Under the pieces are notes generated by a model. That model saw only the letters and a program-made list of their open reading frames with translations. It ran no database searches and had not been told where the DNA came from. A stretch of 43,049 nucleotides of DNA from IMG/VR virus record IMGVR_UViG_3300002460_000032, positions 1 through 43,049 of that record; one strand, given 5' to 3'. The position numbers and the translations under genes were made by a program. Positions within the stretch are counted from its first letter, which is position 1, and each line of letters begins with the position of its first letter. Source of the DNA: a virus. Of the stretch, positions 7,713 through 13,249 are shown in pieces.

Positions 7713-7726
7713 AACACCAAACTTAA

Positions 7727-7739
7727 TAACACAGTGTTA
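7727..7739. promoter_or_regulatory. Operator-like palindrome TAACACNGTGTTA (site 2)
   Basis: A perfect copy; symmetry extends to 17 bp (7725-7741). It ends 20 bases before the lipoprotein start codon, overlapping the 5' untranslated region. A run of T follows, so a weak hairpin terminator is an alternative reading, but the identical sequence at other promoters favours a protein-binding site. Confidence 0.6.
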
Positions 7740-7759
7740 TTTTTAAAGAGGAGATAAAG

Positions 7760-8293
7760 ATGCAAAGATCAACTTCTACCGTTTTATCAGTTCTAATCGT
7801 TCTAAGTTTACTTTCTGCTTGTGCTCCTGTAAGTTCACTGAACATTGTTGATGGTCAAGTAATGGCATTGCAACTAGGTTCTACAGTATGGGGTATCCAA
7901 AGAGCAGTTGCCGGTCGTCCTGATGCTTATGTGTTTGCTAATCAAGCGAAAGATGCTTTTGCCGTAGTTTGGAATATCAAAGATGCCTGGGGCTTCTTTT
8001 TAGTAAAAGATACTGGAAATCTTGTTGGGGATTTCAAAACTTTGTTTTCTGGCGGTAATGTTACTAACGTCAATACGATTTCTAACTTTACCAAATATCT
8101 ATGTGATGAGGGCTGGCAGATTTTAGGGAAAAATGAAATGCCTTCTCTTCTAGTTAGAATGGCAGCTACTCCAGCACAAGCATTAGTACAACTGGCACAA
8201 AGTTTTCCAACTTTCCTAGTTCTTCCTGTTGATGCTGTATATCAATTGGAAGAATATCAACAATTTACGGGAAATGATGGAGAATGGCATTAG
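7760..8293 (+). CDS. Phage-encoded lipoprotein
   Basis: A 177-residue protein with a typical lipoprotein signal peptide: short N-terminus, hydrophobic core VLSVLIVLSLL and lipobox LSAC, so Cys21 would be lipidated after cleavage. The mature part contains AFAVVWNIKDAWGFFLVKDT and ends in an acidic tail; its family is not recognised. The ribosome site is AGAGGAGATAAAG. An operator-like palindrome lies just upstream, and the neighbour downstream is also exported. Surface lipoproteins carried by phages often block infection by related phages or alter the host surface; that role is inferred. Confidence 0.8.
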   Translation: MQRSTSTVLSVLIVLSLLSACAPVSSLNIVDGQVMALQLGSTVWGIQRAVAGRPDAYVFANQAKDAFAVVWNIKDAWGFFLVKDTGNLVGDFKTLFSGGNVTNVNTISNFTKYLCDEGWQILGKNEMPSLLVRMAATPAQALVQLAQSFPTFLVLPVDAVYQLEEYQQFTGNDGEWH

Positions 8294-8309
8294 AAATTGA
8301 AATTGGATG

Positions 8310-8337
8310 TTGACAAATAAAAGAGTAGGTGTACAAT
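8310..8337 (+). promoter_or_regulatory. Sigma70-type promoter for the secreted protein gene
   Basis: TTGACA (8310-8315) and TACAAT (8332-8337) are 16 bases apart. Transcription would start near 8344, leaving a 90-nt leader. This is the best consensus promoter on the plus strand and supports independent expression of the next gene. Confidence 0.65.
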
Positions 8338-8375
8338 GATTAAGGTAGTAGTCCAGTTCCCCTCCTTTCTACGGT

Positions 8376-8412
8376 ATCCCTCAACGGTGGTCTCCCTCCA
8401 TTGTTGGGGGAT
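8376..8412 (+). ncRNA. Leader hairpin before the secreted protein gene
   Basis: ATCCCTCAAC (8376-8385) pairs with GTTGGGGGAT (8403-8412), 10 bp with one G-U; GGTGG and CCATT can extend it inward. No U-run follows. The hairpin ends 22 bases before the start codon, just upstream of the GGAGAAG ribosome site, so it could influence translation or RNA stability. Confidence 0.45.
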
Positions 8413-8434
8413 GCCCATTTATGGAGAAGTATAA

Positions 8435-8926
8435 ATGAGCAGAACACTTAAAGTTGCATTGATAATTTTGGTTGTTCTGGCTATTATTTCTTGTGTAATA
8501 ATAATTATAAGGGTTTCAGCAGCATATTATCCTAATGCTCCAAGTGATGCCGGAACATTTACAACAAATGGTGGAGATTGTTGGAGAAGAACTGCCACCT
8601 GGATACATGGCGGAGATTATGAATTGTGGTTGCCACCTATTACTGGATTTGTGTGTTCCTCCCAAATTGGGATATATCTTGAGCATCCTTACACATTAGA
8701 ATATATAGAATGGCTACCTGCTACACAGCAATGGCGGGAGACGATGGGAAATAATAATCGTTATAATATATATCGCTGTAATGAAATGCCTGGCGGAATA
8801 GGTTATGGTGGTAGAGCTATGATTATTCGACATTTAGCATCTGGTAATCTCTATAATTTTGCCCCAACTAATCCTGCTCCTGTAATACGATGTTTTAGTA
8901 ATTGGTATACTATTATACAGAAATAA
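8435..8926 (+). CDS. Secreted or membrane-anchored unknown protein
   Basis: A 163-residue protein with a strong N-terminal hydrophobic segment (residues 7-26, VALIILVVLAIISCVIIIIR) followed by VSAAYYPNAP, consistent with a signal peptide cut after VSA or with a signal anchor. The exported part has four Cys residues (GGDCWRRT, GFVCSS, YRCNEM, IRCFSN) that could form two disulphides. It has its own promoter and leader hairpin. I do not recognise the family; with the preceding lipoprotein it forms an exported pair. Confidence 0.75.
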   Translation: MSRTLKVALIILVVLAIISCVIIIIRVSAAYYPNAPSDAGTFTTNGGDCWRRTATWIHGGDYELWLPPITGFVCSSQIGIYLEHPYTLEYIEWLPATQQWRETMGNNNRYNIYRCNEMPGGIGYGGRAMIIRHLASGNLYNFAPTNPAPVIRCFSNWYTIIQK

Positions 8927-8933
8927 GGGATAT

Positions 8934-9185
8934 GTGGGAGCATTTTTATTATTACTGACTAAACCAACGAAATCACTCGCCCAACCACTATCAGAAGAAG
9001 AGAAAATATATAAACTATGGATGCCAATAGTTATAGCAAGACAGGAAGAAATGAACAAAACAAAAAGGGAAAGAGACGCTGAATTAGCGAAAGTAATACA
9101 AGAATTGAGGCGGGAAACGAAAAATGAAAGAAAGGGATGTTCTTGGATACTGTGGAGGATAATAGAATGGATGAAACGCAAGTAA
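8934..9185 (+). CDS. Small protein with hydrophobic N-terminus and charged coiled coil
   Basis: An 83-residue reading frame with a GTG start behind TAAGGGA. The N-terminus GAFLLLLTKPTKSLAQ resembles a short signal peptide; the rest (EEMNKTKRERDAELAKVIQELR) is a charged helix, ending KGCSWILWRIIEWMKRK. Size and layout recall small membrane-associated phage proteins such as spanin-like or toxin-like peptides, but no specific match is claimed. It overlaps the next gene by 19 bases. Confidence 0.5.
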   Translation: MGAFLLLLTKPTKSLAQPLSEEEKIYKLWMPIVIARQEEMNKTKRERDAELAKVIQELRRETKNERKGCSWILWRIIEWMKRK

Positions 9186-9388
9186 TAAAGTTTGAAATTG
9201 GAGCAAAGTATATTTTGATTGTCAGGCAATCAATGACCGAGGAGGATAAAACTAAACTTATCAAATCTCTTAATGAATTTATGAATGACGATCATCAGTC
9301 AGTATTAGTTCTTGTGGAACTAGATTGCACATTAGAGAAGATAACAGAAGAAAAGCCTATAATTTATGGGAATGTAGAGATGCCATGA
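9167..9388 (+). CDS. Unknown small acidic protein
   Basis: A 73-residue protein, MDETQVIKFEIGAKYILIVR, chosen because GGAGGATAATAG precedes this ATG; a longer in-frame start at 9137 has no such site. It ends with ATGA overlapping the next start. VIKFEIGAKYILIV and SVLVLVELDCTLEKI look like beta strands of a small alpha/beta fold. Function unknown. Confidence 0.65.
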   Translation: MDETQVIKFEIGAKYILIVRQSMTEEDKTKLIKSLNEFMNDDHQSVLVLVELDCTLEKITEEKPIIYGNVEMP

Positions 9389-9687
9389 GAATACAGAATA
9401 AGTTATCAGTATTTCGTAATCCAGCAAGCAGATATACAGAATTATATATCTATCAACTTTTGCCCGACAATAAAATATCACATGTAGAAAGTTTAAACTT
9501 GAATGAAGTTACAGATGGGGAGCAAGTTATTCCTACTTTATTGATGAATGATGAATCCGCAACAGAATTACTACAATCGTTGTGGGATCAAGGATACAGA
9601 CCGAAAAATTATCAAGATGAATCGGCGTTAAAGTATCATTTAGAGGATATGCGGAAGATAGCATTTAAATTTTTAGATTTACAATGA
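9385..9687 (+). CDS. Unknown small protein
   Basis: A 100-residue soluble protein starting MRIQNKLSVFRNPASRYTEL, coupled by an ATGA overlap to the gene before. The C-terminal half is helical (ATELLQSLWDQGYRPKNYQ, LKYHLEDMRKIAFKFLDL). There are no motifs I recognise. Confidence 0.65.
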   Translation: MRIQNKLSVFRNPASRYTELYIYQLLPDNKISHVESLNLNEVTDGEQVIPTLLMNDESATELLQSLWDQGYRPKNYQDESALKYHLEDMRKIAFKFLDLQ

Positions 9688-9699
9688 GGAGAAATAAGA

Positions 9700-10149
9700 A
9701 TGTATGATAGTACAGAAGATACCGAAAAACATATAGAGACAGTTCAATTATATTTGCGTCGTGTTAGAGTAGAAATTGATAGAGTATCTAAGAGACATGA
9801 TGCCAGCAAACTAAAACCTCCTGAAAAAGAATTATATGATGAATACACCCCAAAACTTTCTTCTGTTGTTTATGGAAGCGATGAATATAAACAATATCTG
9901 GCAGAAATGGGAGAAGTACTACAACATCATTATAAAGTAAATCGGCATCATCCAGAGCATTTCGAGAATGGGATAAATGGGATGACGTTGGTAGACTTGG
10001 TAGAGATGTTATGTGATTGGAAAGCGGCGACGTTGAGGATGAAAGATGGAGATTTTCAAAAGAGTTTAGAATATAACAAAGCAAGATTTCAGATAGGCGA
10101 CCAACTTCTTCAAATTCTAAAGAATACTGCTGAATATTTTGGCTGGTAA
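9700..10149 (+). CDS. DUF5662-like protein
   Basis: A 149-residue protein with conserved features of the DUF5662 family found in phages and bacteria: HIETVQLYLRRV near the start, RHDASKLKPPEKE, YGSDEYKQYLAEM, HHYKVNRHHPEHFENGI, VDLVEMLCDWKAA and YNKARFQIGDQLLQILKNT. The spaced His/Asp residues (H34-D35, HH..NRHHPEH, D-W) look like a metal site on a helical scaffold, reminiscent of HD-type hydrolases, though activity is unproven. The ribosome site is TGAGGAGAAATAAG. It is the last gene before the RNA unit. Confidence 0.75.
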   Translation: MYDSTEDTEKHIETVQLYLRRVRVEIDRVSKRHDASKLKPPEKELYDEYTPKLSSVVYGSDEYKQYLAEMGEVLQHHYKVNRHHPEHFENGINGMTLVDLVEMLCDWKAATLRMKDGDFQKSLEYNKARFQIGDQLLQILKNTAEYFGW

Positions 10150-10154
10150 GGTAG

Positions 10155-10160
10155 TATAAT
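10155..10160 (+). promoter_or_regulatory. -10 element upstream of the structured RNA
   Basis: A perfect TATAAT lies 7 bases before the first closing-stem base of the RNA at 10167. No good -35 is present at the usual spacing, so the promoter is only moderately supported. Confidence 0.45.
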
Positions 10161-10166
10161 TTATAA

Positions 10167-10292
10167 GAGAGTGCAGCGAGGGGCGCACGTCACTCAGGCG
10201 TTTGATCTCTGGACATATTAGAGCCAGAGCTAAGGCGAGGAAGGCCATTGGTCGTAATTTCATCGCACAGCGTAGCGATCCTGACCACTCTC
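10167..10292 (+). ncRNA. Structured noncoding RNA, unknown class
   Basis: About 126 nt closed by GAGAGTG (10167-10173) pairing with CACTCTC (10286-10292). Internal hairpins include CTCTGG/CCAGAG (10207-10212 with 10224-10229) and ATCGC/GCGAT (10262-10266 with 10275-10279). The region is clearly richer in G and C than its surroundings, has no credible open frame, follows a TATAAT and is followed at once by a rho-independent terminator. This is the layout of a free-standing small RNA. It does not look like tRNA, tmRNA or an intron. Confidence 0.6.
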
Positions 10293-10302
10293 AAAAGCAA
10301 GA

Positions 10303-10340
10303 CTACTCTAATCTCCAGTCCAGTTAGAGTAGTTTTGTTT
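10303..10340 (+). terminator. Rho-independent terminator of the structured RNA
   Basis: CTACTCTAA (10303-10311) pairs perfectly with TTAGAGTAG (10324-10332), 12-nt loop, followed by TTTTGTTT. It defines the 3' end of the preceding RNA unit. Confidence 0.8.
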
Positions 10341-10371
10341 ATATAGAGAAAGTAATAAAGAATAGCGACTG

Positions 10372-10399
10372 TAACTGTATAGAATAAACTATACAGTTA
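10372..10399. promoter_or_regulatory. Operator-like inverted repeat TAACTGTATA-N8-TATACAGTTA (copy 1)
   Basis: Ten-base arms are perfectly inverted around 8 bases (here the pairing extends to 11 bp each side). It lies 22 bases before the next start codon. A second copy with identical arms and spacing occurs at 12102-12129 before another early gene, so it is a repeated control element. Confidence 0.6.
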
Positions 10400-10421
10400 G
10401 AATAGACAAAGGAGAAAAACA

Positions 10422-10769
10422 ATGAAGATAACTAAAGCATACAAACTAATAGAGAAATCGGTAAAGTTCTATATACAGCAGAACTATGAATTCTCTGCAA
10501 ACACGTATGAAACAAAAACGTATCAAACCAAGGAAACAAAAAGGATATATGAGAAGAGGGAGGAACTAAAAGAAGCATTAGAGATAATGCAACAACTTTC
10601 AAAGTTGGTTGAGGAAGTCATAAATTCTCCGATAGAGATGCAAGAGATAATGAGAAAGAATAATCTGAAGATAGACAATTTAGATGATTCAATGCAAAAA
10701 CTAGCGTTTACATTTTATACAAGGATAGTTAGTTTGAGTAGTAAAGCGGAACATATATTAGAAGATTAG
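10422..10769 (+). CDS. Unknown helical protein
   Basis: A 115-residue basic, helix-rich protein with AAAGGAGAAAAAC as ribosome site. KRIYEKREELKEALEIMQQL and SPIEMQEIMRKNNLKIDNL suggest coiled coil or a small helical bundle. It stands between a terminator and a convergent minus-strand unit, and its leader carries the inverted repeat described above, so it is probably separately regulated. Function unknown. Confidence 0.7.
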   Translation: MKITKAYKLIEKSVKFYIQQNYEFSANTYETKTYQTKETKRIYEKREELKEALEIMQQLSKLVEEVINSPIEMQEIMRKNNLKIDNLDDSMQKLAFTFYTRIVSLSSKAEHILED

Positions 10770-11013
10770 ATAAATAATATATGTATATGATAATCTATAT
10801 CTAATTCAACTTTTAGCCAAAAATAAAATCCGACTTTTCTCCAAAAATAAAATTATAATTAAATACACTCGTGCGTACCTTTTCGATATCGGAATTCGTT
10901 CGCTAACCTCTAACGCCATCCCAGCTACCAGAGCTGGGGCGCACATAAATAAAAATCGCTCCCTTATCAGGGGAGCGATTAACCTTATTAGGTTATGCTA
11001 TGAGATTAGATGT
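10770..11013. other. Convergent intergenic region
   Basis: The gap contains an AT-rich stretch, then a more GC-rich fold: GTGCGTACC (10871-10879) can pair with GGGGCGCAC (10936-10944) with one mismatch, and alternatively CCCAGCT (10920-10926) pairs with AGCTGGG (10932-10938). GGGGCGCAC also occurs in the structured RNA at 10180-10188. A minus-strand terminator follows at 10943-10980. Confidence 0.45.
10943..10980 (-). terminator. Terminator of the minus-strand two-gene unit
   Basis: AATCGCTCCC (10954-10963) pairs with GGGAGCGATT (10971-10980), 10 bp with a 7-nt loop. On the minus strand the hairpin is followed by TTTTTATTTAT, as for a rho-independent terminator. Confidence 0.85.
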
Positions 11014-11475
11014 CTAGTACATGGTGGCACAGGTATAACATCTAGACACGGGATGACCATGCTCACAAGGGGTTATTGCCTCAATTAACACTCGATGAAT
11101 ACCCGCAATCCTACAAGCCTCCATCAGAGCGTTTGCGCTGATGATATAGCTGTAGTAATTAATATAATCACGTGTCTGGTAAGCACAGCACTGACGCTCT
11201 GATTGCTCCGCCTCCACTTTTAGCTCAAGATTTTTGTAGGCGAATACATATCTAACGTATAGATCGAGTACATCTTTCTGTGCTTTGGTGAGCGTGGATA
11301 GGCCGAACCACGTATAGATAGATGAACGTTGTGTGGTGTGTCCATCCGCTGCGCCGTAGAATGTCAGGTTAGACAATCGACGAATAGATGATAGAGTAGG
11401 GTTACGATACGGCTTGGTAACTCTGCCCCGTCGGATACTGATATGACCTTTGGTGAAACAAACAGTGGTACTCAT
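11014..11475 (-). CDS. Unknown protein with Cys/His-rich ends (minus-strand unit)
   Basis: A 153-residue basic protein starting MSTTVCFTKGHISIRRGR. The centre is helical (TKAQKDVLDLYVRYVFAYKN); the C-terminus CEHGHPVSRCYTCATMY could bind zinc. The leader and first codons (GGAGAGTGTATCTATGAGTA) are an exact copy of those of the gene upstream. Transcription is opposite to all neighbouring early genes, with its own promoter and terminator. Such an isolated unit may be an immunity or control module, but no repressor domain is recognisable. Confidence 0.7.
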   Translation of the reverse strand: MSTTVCFTKGHISIRRGRVTKPYRNPTLSSIRRLSNLTFYGAADGHTTQRSSIYTWFGLSTLTKAQKDVLDLYVRYVFAYKNLELKVEAEQSERQCCAYQTRDYINYYSYIISANALMEACRIAGIHRVLIEAITPCEHGHPVSRCYTCATMY

Positions 11476-11488
11476 AGATACACTCTCC

Positions 11489-11683
11489 TTATCTTGCTAC
11501 ATAGACGACCAAAATTTCATGGCAATTTGCACAGCTTATCCAAACCTGATTTGACCTCCGAGAATATACAGGATGAGTTAATAACTCATACCGGACATCA
11601 GTACTACAGATGCGACATTGTTTAGTCAGTTTGGGCAAAACAGTACGCCGAACATTGTGCGTTAATCGTTGCGTGGTACTCAT
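11489..11683 (-). CDS. Small zinc-ribbon-like protein (minus-strand unit)
   Basis: A 64-residue protein, MSTTQRLTHNVRRTVLPKLT then CRICSTDVRY and SCANCHEILVVY: two CxxC pairs, one zinc ribbon. It is the promoter-proximal gene of the minus-strand pair and shares its start region, including residues MSTT, with the gene after it. The ribosome site is GGAGAG, 8 bases before the ATG. DNA or RNA binding is plausible; no specific function is known. Confidence 0.65.
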   Translation of the reverse strand: MSTTQRLTHNVRRTVLPKLTKQCRICSTDVRYELLTHPVYSRRSNQVWISCANCHEILVVYVAR

Positions 11684-11730
11684 AGATACACTCTCCCTTA
11701 CATAGATGATAGGATAGACTGATATAGAGT

Positions 11731-11759
11731 AGGATAACAGATTAATACTCAGGTGTCAA
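11731..11759 (-). promoter_or_regulatory. Sigma70-type promoter for the minus-strand unit
   Basis: On the minus strand TTGACA (complement of 11754-11759) and TATCCT (complement of 11731-11736) are separated by exactly 17 bases. Transcription would start near 11724, about 40 bases before the first gene. Confidence 0.7.
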
Positions 11760-11808
11760 GGCATACAAACTATAATGTAAGTGTTACGCAAGATATGCTA
11801 TATTATAT

Positions 11809-11859
11809 AGGCGCTGCTCTGGTAGAGTGATAACTAAGGTTCAATTCCTTACCGGCGTA
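11809..11859 (+). pseudogene. tRNA-like remnant without anticodon arm
   Basis: A T arm is intact (TAAGG, loop TTCAATT, CCTTA at 11835-11851) and a short D-arm-like hairpin is present (GCTC, TGGTA, GAGT at 11816-11828), but only 6 nt separate them where an anticodon arm should be. The flanks (GGCGC and CGGCGTA) do not form a proper acceptor stem. Most likely a decayed or recombined tRNA gene; a functional armless tRNA is less likely. Confidence 0.4.
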
Positions 11860-11911
11860 CATGGTAACAAGTTTATCCGAGTAGATTAGAGAATGAAGGG
11901 AGAGTAAGAAA

Positions 11912-12112
11912 ATGAATACTAACTTTGAGGAAAAGAACTTGGATGGATATTATACGGATATAGATGATTTTACGGTCTACTATTTATCCGGTCGTTACCA
12001 AGCGATAAAAAATGTACTGAGTCTCCAAGTTGATCTCGGTAAGTTTGGCGTAAGACGACTGTATCCTGATTATACATTGTATAATTATTCCAACAACTGT
12101 ATAACTGTATAG
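11912..12112 (+). CDS. Unknown small protein
   Basis: A 66-residue, Tyr- and Asp-rich protein, MNTNFEEKNLDGYYTDIDDF, with GGGAGAGTAAGAAA before the ATG. It is the first gene of the cluster of small early genes. Its last codons overlap the second inverted-repeat operator. No family is recognised. Confidence 0.65.
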   Translation: MNTNFEEKNLDGYYTDIDDFTVYYLSGRYQAIKNVLSLQVDLGKFGVRRLYPDYTLYNYSNNCITV

Positions 12113-12129
12113 TTACAAGTATACAGTTA
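12102..12129. promoter_or_regulatory. Operator-like inverted repeat TAACTGTATA-N8-TATACAGTTA (copy 2)
   Basis: Arms and 8-base spacing are identical to copy 1 at 10372-10399. Another half-site, AACTGTATA, lies immediately upstream at 12095-12103. The element spans the stop codon of one gene and the leader of the next (start 12159). Confidence 0.6.
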
Positions 12130-12158
12130 TAAATAATCACTAAAGGAGAGTAAAAAAA

Positions 12159-12407
12159 ATGAAAATAGCGCATGTATCATCAGATGACATCGGCTTGCCT
12201 GAAATTGCCTTCCACCTTAACATCAGCACAAACGAACGAATCCCACGACCCGGCGCAAAAGTTTGGGCAAGTGCTGATAATGGTTATCATGGCGAAGTCT
12301 ACATGATAACCAAAATAACGGGCTGGTATTTATTTCATTTTGATAAATCAGCCCGCAATTTTACACCATTCGTAAGTGTAGACTATATCGGGGAGAGTAA
12401 AAAATGA
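12159..12407 (+). CDS. Unknown small protein
   Basis: An 82-residue protein starting MKIAHVSSDDIGLPEIAFHL, with AAAGGAGAGTAAAAAAA as ribosome site. A beta-rich C-terminal half (AKVWASADNGYHGEVYMITK) suggests a small barrel. It overlaps the next start by ATGA. It lies directly behind the inverted-repeat operator. Confidence 0.65.
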   Translation: MKIAHVSSDDIGLPEIAFHLNISTNERIPRPGAKVWASADNGYHGEVYMITKITGWYLFHFDKSARNFTPFVSVDYIGESKK

Positions 12408-12574
12408 ACATACTTTTTGGCGCACTACTTATATTGATTGGGTTATCTCTGATAACCATTTTCTGCCTTGTGGCGTTTTCTAGTAGCAGCCCTTCCACTA
12501 CTACTAGAAATTCGCAGAATTTGAATGTCTCTGGTAACATCAGGCATACTCATAAGGATATAAACTCATGGTAA
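12404..12574 (+). CDS. Small single-pass membrane protein
   Basis: A 56-residue protein: MNILFGALLILIGLSLITIF forms one membrane helix, followed by a Ser/Thr-rich linker (SSSSPSTTTRNS) and a polar tail. The start overlaps the stop of the gene before (ATGA), using its GGGGAGAGTAAAAA as ribosome site. Function unknown; small phage membrane proteins often act in lysis control or host takeover. Confidence 0.6.
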   Translation: MNILFGALLILIGLSLITIFCLVAFSSSSPSTTTRNSQNLNVSGNIRHTHKDINSW

Positions 12575-12747
12575 TCCGAATTACAACTATTAATGGCGAA
12601 ATATGGGATTTTTATCGTTTAGATGTTGGGGGTGATAATAATGTTATAGGTTATTATCATCAGGGCGAAAATTTCAAGACAATGAAAATTCCCTTTAATG
12701 CCTTTTTAGGATGGAAAATCGAAATAATTAAGGAAGACAACTACTAG
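12568..12747 (+). CDS. Unknown small protein
   Basis: A 59-residue protein, MVIRITTINGEIWDFYRLDV, beta-rich and acidic. It overlaps the previous gene by 7 bases and has no strong ribosome site of its own, so it is probably translated by coupling. No family is recognised. Confidence 0.55.
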   Translation: MVIRITTINGEIWDFYRLDVGGDNNVIGYYHQGENFKTMKIPFNAFLGWKIEIIKEDNY

Positions 12748-12755
12748 ATTTTATC

Positions 12756-12803
12756 TTTTATCCATAACCAGGAGACCGGATAAAAATAATCGCTCCTGGT
12801 TAT
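12756..12803 (+). ncRNA. Possible H-type pseudoknot or two-state RNA switch
   Basis: Stem 1 is TTTTATCC (12756-12763) with GGATAAAA (12778-12785), 8 bp. Its loop contains ATAACCAGGAG (12764-12774), which pairs perfectly over 11 bp with CTCCTGGTTAT (12793-12803). The two stems interleave, so they form either a pseudoknot or alternative hairpins. No open frame covers the site and no U-run follows. Confidence 0.5.
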
Positions 12804-12821
12804 CAATAAGGGATGAAATAA

Positions 12822-12834
12822 TAACACTGTGTCA
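12822..12834. promoter_or_regulatory. Operator-like palindrome, one mismatch (site 3)
   Basis: TAACACTGTGTCA differs at one position from the TAACACNGTGTTA consensus. It lies in the gap before the small gene at 12877. Confidence 0.4.
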
Positions 12835-12876
12835 CTTATCCTGATGACCTATTCAAAACGACCGGAGAATAAACAG

Positions 12877-12972
12877 ATGACAATCTATAAATCCAAACTC
12901 TGCAAATTCTATTTCTTACGTTCGCCAGCCAATCTGTATATCTCGATTGGCTATATCATTATCCGATTCTAA
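12877..12972 (+). CDS. Very small basic protein (31 residues)
   Basis: The frame MTIYKSKLCKFYFLRSPANL...IIIRF is preceded by CGGAGAATAAACAG, a good ribosome site. The middle contains an inverted repeat (CCAATC/GATTGG). It could be a real microprotein or a leader peptide for the gene at 12991, which begins 18 bases later. Confidence 0.4.
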   Translation: MTIYKSKLCKFYFLRSPANLYISIGYIIIRF

Positions 12973-12990
12973 CGAAGGGAGATAATCAAC

Positions 12991-13245
12991 ATGGAAGTAT
13001 GCACAATTGGTGAAAAGTGTTATTGGAATTCATGTTTATCAGGATTGCTAAAATGCAAAGTTATTGATATTCTGCCTGATAATCAATTAACAATTCAGAT
13101 TACATCTACATCTAATCGAGTGTGGAAACAGGGAGAAAAATATATCACGTCAATGTTATGGATAATTCCACGCCGTTTTTATCATAAGACAGGAATTTTT
13201 ACCTTTTCTGTCTATCCTGATTACATCTGGCAAAAGGGAGAGTAA
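12991..13245 (+). CDS. Unknown small protein
   Basis: An 84-residue protein starting MEVCTIGEKCYWNSCLSGLL, with GAAGGGAGATAATCAAC as ribosome site. Four Cys in the first 22 residues and beta-type pattern (LTIQITSTSNRVWKQGEK) suggest a small, possibly metal-binding barrel. Family unknown. Confidence 0.65.
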   Translation: MEVCTIGEKCYWNSCLSGLLKCKVIDILPDNQLTIQITSTSNRVWKQGEKYITSMLWIIPRRFYHKTGIFTFSVYPDYIWQKGE

Positions 13246-13249
13246 AAAA

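Noticed and set aside
7495-7746. Open frame of 83 residues over the tRNA and its downstream hairpins
   Set aside because: It spans a complete tRNA and folded RNA, lacks a convincing ribosome site and has no protein-like composition.
10235-10246. RNase P-like GAGGAA segment in the structured RNA
   Set aside because: GCGAGGAAGGCC resembles conserved region I of RNase P RNA, but the other conserved regions and size do not match.
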